Shown: piece after piece, positions 54,974-64,000 of the stretch
Layout: each line of letters starts with the position of its first letter
Numbering within the stretch: position 1 is the stretch's first letter
Source of the DNA: Hoplostethus atlanticus
Taxonomy: Eukaryota; Chordata; Actinopteri; Trachichthyiformes; Trachichthyidae
NCBI GenBank assembly: GCA_034670405.1
Contig: JAXDDX010000119.1
Span: 1,245,501-1,309,500, forward strand
Direction: 5' to 3'
Length of the DNA stretch: 64,000 nucleotides
Translations under genes and position numbers: made by a program
The notes under the pieces: model-generated
The model's input: only the letters and a program-made list of their open reading frames with translations
Told to the model about the DNA's origin: nothing
Databases searched by the model: none

Positions 54974-57702
54974 CATGAAACGTTGCTTTGTTTTAACTCC
55001 TCGAGTTTTATTGTCAAAATGATGAGAACCAGTCCCAGGCTGAGGCCGCTGAAAGCAATCCCTCCTCCTTGAAGACAACAGCCGCTCTGGAGGCTTTTTG
55101 AAGGAAAGCCTGGCTCTCCACATTTTTCTGTTTAGGGGACTTTTCCCAATGATAAGATACAGATGATTCTGAAACACCAGCCACATAGTTTCATTCACTG
55201 GTTTGCTCGTACCAGTAAAGAAACTGGCGTTGTGAAACTATGAAGAGGAATCCAAGGATATATTCTTACTCTGTTGGGATTCATTTATTTTTTATGCTTT
55301 TACAATTGGGCACATGTTAGGTTTTTTAGTGGGAGTTGTTTTTGATTGCAATCTGCCATGTTTTATTTTGCCATAATTCTTTAAATAACACTGGAATCTA
55401 TAAATGGAAAGTGAATAAATCTATGCATAGATAGCCTTGTTAAAATAAAATTCATGTGCATGTTTAAATTGAATCGAAATAAAGCCTTTACAATATGTAT
55501 TCCTAAAACATCACAGTCTTCTTTCCTTAAATGTCAGAAGGTGTTGTCTCTCTTCTTATGAGTGGCTGATGAAGAGATATTAGTCGTCCTCCCCCGCAGA
55601 CAAAAAGCGACTCAATTCTCTGTGGCCATTTTGATGCCATGAAAGTGAGAGAAAGACAGGGAGGGAGGGAGGGAAGCTGGCAAACTGCCATTCCTAAAAT
55701 TGTTACCGCTTTATTGCCGTTATTGCCCAAATTGCTGGCTATCTGGGTATTTTAAAGAGGGAAACGGGGACACAGAGTTGAGTGAGACATAGCCGCCCAT
55801 TGTTTGAAGCCAAAGAAGTGTCTTCATCCAATAATGCTCTCCAAACTCCTCTGATAGTGATCCAGAAATGTTTGTAGTGTGGATCCATTTTTACTGTATA
55901 TGTATGTATAATGACAAAATAAAGCTTTAGAGATGTTGCCTTTGTGACGTCTGTATACTCATTTAGCACCATAATAGAATAGAGCAGAAATCCATACATC
56001 CATAACATTTATACTTAATTGTAGGTATACTGCACTTTTTTTACAAGTTGCAGAACCACATCAAGCGGGGCATTTAGTTGGCTGAGGAGAAAACAATTGA
56101 GGCTCCGTTACACAAGGGCCAGCTCAAAGGGGCGAGATGTGTGAGATGAGCTTTGTTTTCCAATGCAAAGATGGCTTGTGATACTCATTCTCCCTGGCTT
56201 TCAGACAGAGGGCCATTATGCCGCCGTGTAATAGGATGACAAAGTTGAGCGCTCTGATCCAGCCATTGTCAGAGCGGTGGCATCATTCTTAATAATCGCC
56301 CGTGGGAGGAAATCCTGGGAGAAGTTTTCATTTGCTGTTCCACGGCGTGTCACGACTGGGGGCATCGGGTTAGCCGTGGGTTACTGGTGTCGATTGGCAG
56401 GGCAGACGGAAGATCAATGGGTACCCGCCGATGGGTCGTTACTTCCCTTTTCGGTCATTAAAGACTGGATTAGGAGCCGTGTTGGTTTTTACATTGTTAT
56501 GAATCTGGCAGCAACTGTTACGCGGAAAAAAGACACTGTCTGCTTGCCGTAGAGGCTATGCGGGATTGTCTCAGCGGGAAGGCAACGAGGAGAGAAGAAC
56601 CTTACAAATAGATCTAGTCGTTCTCCATTGCTCCCTGAGCGCACAAGAAAGGCTTGTTAAGGGGCGGACAAATTGGACCAATTACCTCTGGTTTTCAGAT
56701 TGTTCATATCTGATTAAAAGACCATGCTTTCATCCATGTCTTTATTTCAATGTGGCTATCAAAATAGTTTGGGCTGACCCAGAAAACATATCAGTTACAA
56801 AATGTACCATGTCCTGTATCCCCACAAGTCGTTTGTGAGACCACAGAGGTTTTTAAGTCATTCTTAAAAACTTGTGTGTTTTATATTTTAGTCTGACGCT
56901 ATTCTGTGCAGCGGTGTGGTTTCTGCTATTGAATATGACAAAATGCATATTTTATGTTGGTTTTTTTTAAAGGTTCCTCTGAAGCAAATAGGCTTTTATA
57001 TGACTCCTGTTTCTGGGAACATCTTGGCAGCATTAAATGGATTTAATGGCCATGATAGGGAATATGCCTTAAAAGTGAATACCACATCTGTGAGGAATTG
57101 AACATGTTTAAAAGAGACCACAACAGTCAGCAGCATGACGACAAAGACCAAGTGGCATCCACTCCCCTCATGGTATGACGAGCACAGCTCTGCTCTCTCT
57201 CAGTCTCTCTCACACTCTGTCTCTCACTCTCTCTCCATGGTGGTTTCTTGGTCCTTGTCTCAACTAGGACCTATATCATCACTGAATAATATACAGTCAC
57301 CTGATATAGTCTGCTTTTTAGTTTGTTTTGCCCGCTGACACCTTATACAACATTTAAAACACAACCATGCAAAATACACACAAACAGACAAAATGTAGTT
57401 TTCCCTCCCCTCCCATTAATTCTTTTAACAATGGACCCTGACATCTTGTTTGTGATCTGAGATCAATGAGCTTATTTGCCCAGCCTCCTCCATGTTCAAC
57501 ATGTCTGGTCACTGAGGTGGTAACAAAACCACAGAAGTGGTTCCATAGGGACGTCGCCCATTGTTCTGCTGCTCACTTGATCAATGTGAGTAATTGTGTG
57601 TGCCAGAGGATGCAAGAGAAGAGGAGTTGGTACAGCTGGCCCAATACCCATTAAACCCAACTGGGCTCCCATTTATCACCTTCATAAGGGCTGGCTCCAT
57701 CG

Positions 57703-57704
<2 letters not shown>

Positions 57705-57750
<46 letters not shown>
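57705..57750 (+). repeat. (AC)n microsatellite
   Basis: A 46-bp uninterrupted AC run, with no gene near it. Confidence 0.97.
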
Positions 57751-57753
<3 letters not shown>

Positions 57754-59609
57754 AACCATGGTACTTGCCAAAACTTTGTATGTCACCATACAAATGTGTC
57801 ACATACTGCTTATTTTCTCTGACGTGAGTATCTATTGAATATGGTTTAGGACACAAATGGGTTTGATTTGAGCTCGATTGTGTAATCTATCATTCTCAAT
57901 TGTGTATATTTACCACAAAGATGGTACAACATGATGTCCCGCTATGTGTACACATTTCATAATGACGGTCTTTATGCTCTTGAAATTTAAACAAAAACCT
58001 CTTGGTTCCTAAGTTTGCCAGCCACAATGGATCACTGCACTTGAGGAAAATTAGAAACAAATGCGCTCAACAAAGTCTCATGTGAAAGAGAGGCTCATGT
58101 AAAACACTCCACCGCAACAATGCAGCTACCCTCTGAAGTCCTTGTGAATGCAAGCCCATTGATCTCTGAATTGACTAAAACTGTAAACGCACCAACAGCA
58201 TGGGCCTGCCAGGCCCCACAGTTACCCCCTCCTTCCCTGGGGCCCCTCTGCTCATAGCTGCGACCATGTTGAAGCCTTGTTGTGGGCACTGCTGTCCCCC
58301 AGCTGGCCGGGTATCAGCCTATCAGTGCATGTGGCATGTCAGACGTTTTGTTTTGTTGTTGCTGTGGTTGTTTAGAGGAGGATGAGGTTAGGGAGTTTTC
58401 AGTTAGAGACACATTTCCCTCTGCGTCCCACAACAGCCACTCTCCGTCTGCCTTTCTTTGAAAGACAACGTAATATATAACGTACTATACAACGTATATA
58501 TATATAATTATACTGTGCATTGTGCTTTTAGAGAGATTCTGAAAGGAGAACAATACAGTATAAAGATGAATTGGTCCGATGGAGCCCAAACACAATCAAG
58601 CACTTCAATTGATTAGGCATATCAGAGGAAGCCACAATATGATTCATTGAAGAGTCTCTCCGTTGGTGCTGTGTTGATTATAAATGGCCTTGACTTGTTT
58701 AAAGGAAAGGAGAAGATACTTAAAACTCCTCCCCTACTTTATCATCTGCTTCATGTATCAATGGAGTAGGCTTGAATCGAACAGAGAACGGGGGCAAATT
58801 CAACGCGCCAGCTGGAAACAGGAGTCATTTGAAGGCACCCGGGATCAAGTAACCTTCGTTACTGAAGGATTTCCCCAGAATGAGTCATCTTCAAACACTC
58901 GATGTGTTGCTGCATATAGTTTCAACTCCTGTCCACATTTGGCATTAAGCACACACTATATTGTGTATTTTATGAGCTTTATGGAAAAATATGAACTCTG
59001 GGTAAAAGAACAATGTCAGTTTTAAACTGGAATGGAAAGAGTGCAGCCTGTCTGGTGATGATGAATACGTGAGCTGCACATGGGATGTGTTAGGTGTGGA
59101 CTCCATAGGTAGTTTGACCTCTGGTTTCCCAGAGGGAGGAGCCTCGAGCTCATTATTATCACCTTCATTTTTTCAAATGGTGCACCAGATGCCAAAGCGG
59201 GAGGGAGCCCAGCGCACCCAACAGGGATCTGAGGTACCTGATTGGTCAGAAGGAGAAGAACGGCCTAGAGGTCAAAGGGTAGATTCTTCCGAAGAGGAGA
59301 CACCATCTGCTGACTGTCTCTCTTCTTACTGTCTCTCTGACTTCACATTGTCTTGCTGCCAAAAAGACCTGGAGGAGACAATGGAGACAATCCTCAATGT
59401 GGATTTAGACATTGAGCTACAATGAAAAGGATTCACTGGTTGTTGGGATGTAATGGTTGTAAAATTCCACCACAGACTGCATGTGATACACTGCATGTCT
59501 TGCTGTGTAGGTGAATATTGCTGCTATCAGGTGGAAACCTTGTATCTGCAAAATGTCAATGTCAAATGTTACAGAGGATTTTGACATGAAATTAAATGAG
59601 AATTTACTG

Positions 59610-60245
59610 TTTTTTTGCACCCACTTTCCCTCAACCTGCCTTGTCTACTTCTACTTCAGTTAGTGATTTCCTACATCTCCCAGAATGACTTTCAACAGCC
59701 CCCAAAAAAGGAGGTTCTCTGAGCTGTATACATGTAGGTGAAGGGAGTGATAGCAATAGCATAGTAGAGACTGGAAAGAGAAGGAAGCTGTGGTGTGTTG
59801 TGCCCTGTTGTTCAAATGACAAAAGAAGCAGTTGAAGAGGGCGAAGTTGTGGCTGCATTGCATTGTGGTCTATTGAGGCTACTGTCGGTGGAGAAATTGG
59901 TTTATCTGCCTCTTCTATGGCTCTCAAGTCTACCTGTATGATTGTTGAACATTGGTGCAAAATGGTGAATCTAGAAAGAAGCCCTTGCTCTTTGATTCTG
60001 AGGGACTGACAGCAAAACCCGACACTTACCATTGACGTTTTAGACAGCTGAAATATTTTCCGCGAACAAACTCCGTTATAGCTGCACTGGAAATATCTCA
60101 ACATGACGTCACTTTGTCTACGTTTGGCCACTTATCCACTGGAATAAGAAGAAGACACCACCAAATGACAAAAGGGACCCAGAAATGCAAGGTACACTGC
60201 CAATAGCTGTTTTCTTAACAGTATTAAATGGAATTATCCTTTAAA
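59610..60245 (+). repeat. Dispersed repeat family A, copy 2
   Basis: It aligns with 4240-4735 in the same orientation: TTCTACTTCAGTTAGTGATT, CTGTATGATTGTTGAACATT, TGAGGGACTGACAGCAAAAC, TAGCTGCACTGGAAATATCT. It is more complete at the 3' end (TTAACAGTATTAAATGGAAT, then ATCCTTTAA), which links it to the fragment at 30060-30118. Confidence 0.7.
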
Positions 60246-62418
60246 CGGCAACAGCGATATTAAAAGTCGCCCAGCTTGTACACTTCCTCTGTGTCACTGA
60301 CCCTTCTCACAAATGTTCCCAGGCCCTGCATAGCTCTGCACAGAAATTAGATGACGATGCTGTCTGTTTGCCATCACACCCCATTTGTAATAGTGCTCCC
60401 AGTGGATCTGGACATATACATAGAAATCTATCTTAGCATGCAGGAAATACACAAGCCACTAAGAGAGGAGAACCTGACAGCAGACAGTGTAACCATTATA
60501 CAGTGACTCCATGACAGCAGCTCACCAGATGAGCATGTTCGCCTGTTTTGCTCCACGTCAGGAGTCTCTGCAGCCAAAGACAGTTTTCCTTTTTAGAGCA
60601 GCAGCCTGGTCTGTGGAAATCAACACAAGTTGGACGTGCACCTATGAGACATCATGGGAGCAGATTCCAAATCAGCGAGCGAGAGCATCCACTCAGAGAG
60701 TCACACAGAAAAGAGTCACCTACTTTGATTAATAGATCTCATTTCCAGTTTGATTTATGACACCCTTCCACTTTTTGTGCAAGATTTTTTTAAAGCCCCG
60801 TACCCCTGTGTAAATGACTTGTGTCATCAAGACTCTTTTTGCTGATGCCAGTGGAGGACTTTCATTTGCTGTTTTACTCTGTCACGTGAATGCTCGTAGG
60901 CGTAATGGAAAGAATTCAGAATGGAGGAAACTGTTCCTCTGCACCATTTCCTTTGACAGGAAATTGTGTCTTTGATCTAAGCCACCACACTCGTATGGTC
61001 ATCACATGCAAGGTGTCGCTCCTTCCTGCATTGTAACAGAGGAAATCTAATATCCACGCTCCGGCTCGTACCACGTGCCCATGTGAAAGTTGAATACTTC
61101 AACAGCAGTGAAACATAAAACATTAAAAAAAAGGATGTGAAACCTTTACTCTGGGGTTGTGTACTTGATAAAGGCATGCACTTGGGTCATCCAGGACCTG
61201 GTAGCACAGGCAGACAGACAGGCTCCACTTGGCTTCACTTGCATCACACTTCCCTTGGCTGCAGCAGAGTGTCATTAATGAATACCACTGACCAAGGACA
61301 GATTGTGATGGAGGTTCACGCCTGCCAGACTGCTAGGGAGTGCATACTGTACCTGGCGTAGTGTGTGCTGTAGTGTGTGTGCGTGTCTTCTGCTTTGACA
61401 GTGTTACGGGTCATTTTCATACAGAGCATGCCACATGGTGACAGATTGAGTTGTAGATCAGTCAAGGAGGCACAAACCATGCAGGAAGGGCTCTCTTGCG
61501 GTTGAAATCGCACTCACATGCAAACACAGACAGACATCATGCAGAAAAAAGATTTAAGAATCAGATTTTCAATGAACATGGTTTTACTTTGTGGTATTCT
61601 TGTGAAGTTACTTTAATTATCTGATTTATATACTATAGAAGGTGGAAACAGAAGGTGGAAATGTGCTGGCTTTGATTTGTTGTATGTCATGGCTAGGTCA
61701 ACTCCATTATTGCTGCAGTATGCTACATGGGTTCTATTCGGCGTCGGGGGGTACTGGAGGGATCATTAATAATGTTAACAAGGGCATCAAGACTACATGA
61801 TCTGTCCCAGGGTCAGGCTTGATGCGGAGATTAGAAGTCCCAGCGACGCAAGGGAACCAAGCGCTGTTAACCGCTACTGTACCCATGTATGGTAATCACT
61901 GGCCCTTTCTGCAGAAATAAATTAACAGACAAAACACAAAATGCTTTTACTTTTCCATCTTTGCATATCAAACACACGGTCTGAGAAAATGTTCCTGATG
62001 ATAATAATAATCCTGATAAATGTTTCCTTTTACTGAAAATAAGTAAAAGGAAACAGCCAAATGTTAATGAGCTTCTCTGATAAGGTCAAAAACCAACAGA
62101 GCTCCAGTCCCCAAGTCATCCTAACAGCACTCCAACAGGCAGCTGTAGACAATCAACTAATTAGGCTGTGATTGGATGCAGGCTGCATTTTCCCACAATA
62201 AATTGCTGCAAGCATGCAAACTGGAGCATTCACACACAGCGCAAGTGGCTTCTGGGTAGTAGGCCTGTTGCGGGCAAGCATTGCTTTGTCTGGTCTGGAT
62301 GTTTTGGCACCGAGAAATGGCTTCTGGAATTCATTTGGGGTAGGTTTTCTGATTGTGTTTTCTGTTGCTGCTGCTCGTTGTCCCATTTCTTTTGACCTTG
62401 ATATCTTGTGTTCTGGAC

Positions 62419-63859
62419 ATGATTTTGTTTGCTTCTAGTTTTTGGCTTTTGCTGATTTGCTCGGTACAAGCAGAACATGTGAGCCGTTTATGGGGTACAC
62501 AAGGTGAGTTTAAAAAAACCAAATTGTTACTATCACTCAATCTTGAGCTCAACTGGTTGTGAATGTATACATTTGTCTTTTGCAGCTCATGGCTTTGGCT
62601 CCCAAACGCACAACGGCAACAAACGTGTTGGCTTCTCACAACAGGAAACTAGCTCAAGACAACTTGGTAGCAGCTCTCCCCAGAATCGATTCAGACAGGC
62701 TGCCATAGCTCCAGACTCAGCACAGAGCAATAGCGTCCAAAGAGAGCCTGTAGTCAGCAGCAGTTATAGCCAGGGACTTTCCAATAAGGGCTATACACAA
62801 ACTCTTTCAAGACCAGCGAAAAGTGACCATGCTTCAGTCAGCTTAGCACGTCAGAGCAGCTATGGCTTTGCTGCAGCCAGCCCTAGCTCGCACACCAGCT
62901 CACGTCAGGTGAACAGTCCCAGTACAACAAGGCAGAGGAATGTATTTGGCCTTTCTACTTCTATAGCTAGTGGAAAGTCTGTGAGTTCTAGCTCCAGTCA
63001 GAGTGCCAAACACCAATACCAGAATCATCTTAGTGATGCAAGAAAGCCTGTGTCTAGCAAGGAGAGAACATGGCCAATTCAGAAGAGTACACCGAGTACT
63101 GGCCAATATCTACCCAAGAGTCCTTCTAGGGAAAGCTACTCCTTCACATCAACCTCCCACCAGTCTGCGGCACAGAACGAACCCTACAGGTCCAGCACTG
63201 CTAGCAAGACGCCAGCCTACTATGGTCAGAGCTCAGCCAGGCTATTTCAAGGTAACTCTCAAAGAGGCGTCTCTCCAGCTGTTGGTGACGTTAAATATTC
63301 TTCTCGCCTGTTTGTGGGAGACGGCCATCTGTCACAGCAAGCCTCTGTGCCGCTGGGGAGATCAGCCAGTGCCCCTGGTCGTAGAGTCTTTCTACATCGT
63401 ACCACTTTTCACAAATCCCAGAAACCCTCCCCTCGCATAGGTGATGTAGCAACTAGCTATAACCCCAGCCATTCTCCAGCTGTAAAACCATACCGCAGCA
63501 CACTTTTCGCAAGCAATATGGCCAGCTCAAGCCCCTCCAGCTATGGCCAATCTGTGCCAGTGTCAACCTTCAGACAGGCTGCGCCTGTCGGCCGTCAGCA
63601 GTCATACAGCCTAAATGCGCTTACAAGTCAGACGTTCAGCTACAAACCCAGCTACACCTCCATTGCAGAGAAACACATCCCCAGCAGTGCTAGCTCTCCC
63701 CAAGTCACCTCTGGTCAAGGCCACCTCCAGAGTGGGAGACCGGGGACCTCGGGCCAGCGTCTTGCCCCAGTTGTTGTCCACAAAATCCCTCAACACTATG
63801 GGGGCTTTGCCATCCGCCGGCTCCAGAAGGAGTCCAGTGTCAGGAAGCCTCAGCCTTAA
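62419..63859 (+). CDS. Predicted secreted Ser-rich low-complexity protein, unknown family
   Basis: Two exons, 62419-62503 and 62586-63859, joined at CAAG|GTGAGT and TTTTGCAG|CTCATG, give 452 aa. I chose the ATG at 62419 because it opens directly into a signal peptide, MILFASSFWLLLICSVQA, with likely cleavage before EHV. After that there are no membrane segments, no Cys-rich domain and no known fold. The mature chain is rich in Ser, Gln, Arg, Tyr and Ala, with loosely repeated motifs such as RQSSYGFA, SSYGQS, YYGQSSARL, FRQAA (twice) and SRES. It becomes more ordered at the very end: VVVHKIPQHYGGFAIRRLQK, then ESSVRKPQP. The upper frame is open through 1.27 kb, with a signal peptide and clean splice sites, so it is very likely a real gene. 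Composition suggests an extracellular matrix or egg-coat type protein, but this is inference. I do not recognise the family. Confidence 0.78.
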
Positions 63860-63968
63860 AACACAACTGCCTCACAACAGATTGCATCTTCTAATCGAAA
63901 GGCCCAGGGGCTTCATCTGAAAAGCACATGGGTGAGGAGACCATCAAGCTACAGGAGTTAAAGTTGAG
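63860..63968 (+). other. Continuation of the last coding exon to a splice donor
   Basis: After the stop codon (TAA, 63857-63859) the exon continues to a strong donor, TTGAG|GTAAGT, with GT at 63969-63970. If it is used, the 3' untranslated region is split by an intron starting 109 nt past the stop; the next exon is beyond the window. Confidence 0.45.
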
Positions 63969-64000
63969 GTAAGTTAATGAATATTTATCGCTTGCTGTTT

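Larger units (their letters stand above)
54223..62418. other. Spacer between tpbg and the secreted Ser-rich protein gene
   Basis: It holds the tpbg 3' untranslated region (at least to about 54740), a (CA)n run at 57705-57750, the second copy of repeat family A (59610-60245), and an unassigned open frame ending at 59425 that is treated under findings. I recognise no gene. Parts may be conserved regulatory DNA of tpbg, which cannot be told from one sequence. Confidence 0.45.

Noticed and set aside
56277-56838. Two adjacent plus-strand frames of about 90 codons
   Set aside because: No recognised motifs; different frames and no splice signals joining them. The stretch could be conserved non-coding DNA, which needs comparison.
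58684-59025. Plus-strand frame of 113 codons
   Set aside because: No family, no plausible signal or splice context, and codon content looks random.

Overview
The window is teleost fish genomic DNA. The genes are vertebrate, split by introns with GT/AG borders, and read as fish orthologues of TRAPPC9, SH3BGRL3, PAQR7 (membrane progestin receptor alpha), TMEM222 and TPBG (trophoblast glycoprotein/5T4). The spaces between exons are AT-rich and full of fish-type MITEs, 5'-truncated LINE pieces and long dinucleotide microsatellites. There are no operons, and I saw no tRNA, rRNA or CRISPR array. The species cannot be named from the sequence alone.

Layout. Positions 1-20051 hold the 5' part of trappc9 on the minus strand: eight coding exons with the first 497 codons; the rest lies beyond position 1. 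Positions 20052-25445 are intergenic, with the likely trappc9 5' region and several repeats. Positions 25446-28241 are a complete three-exon sh3bgrl3-like gene (92 aa, minus). Positions 28242-34516 are a repeat-dense spacer with a hAT MITE, a truncated LINE with a clean target-site duplication, a tandem array of about 143-bp units and a 198-bp (CT)n tract. Positions 34517-35581 are an intronless paqr7 coding region (354 aa, minus). Positions 43513-47984 are a complete six-exon tmem222 (183 aa, plus). Positions 52649-54222 are a two-exon tpbg-family gene (367 aa, plus). Positions 62419-63859 are a two-exon gene (plus) for a 452-aa secreted Ser-rich protein that I do not recognise; its last exon appears to continue to a second splice donor at 63968.

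The genes do not form a pathway. They cover vesicle tethering (trappc9), a small glutaredoxin-fold protein (sh3bgrl3), steroid signalling at the membrane (paqr7), a small membrane protein (tmem222) and a Wnt-modulating LRR surface protein (tpbg). sh3bgrl3, paqr7 and tmem222 all have their human counterparts in 1p36.11, so that part looks like conserved synteny; TRAPPC9 (8q24) and TPBG (6q14) do not come from that human block.

The most interesting features are in the repeats: a nested pair of MITEs with intact target duplications inside a trappc9 intron; one MITE family found four times, each copy close to the 5' end of a different gene; and a second MITE family whose two copies each lie about 12-33 bp downstream of a splice donor. 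I found no clear sign of a wholly new biological system. The unrecognised secreted gene at the right edge is the best candidate for new gene-level biology.
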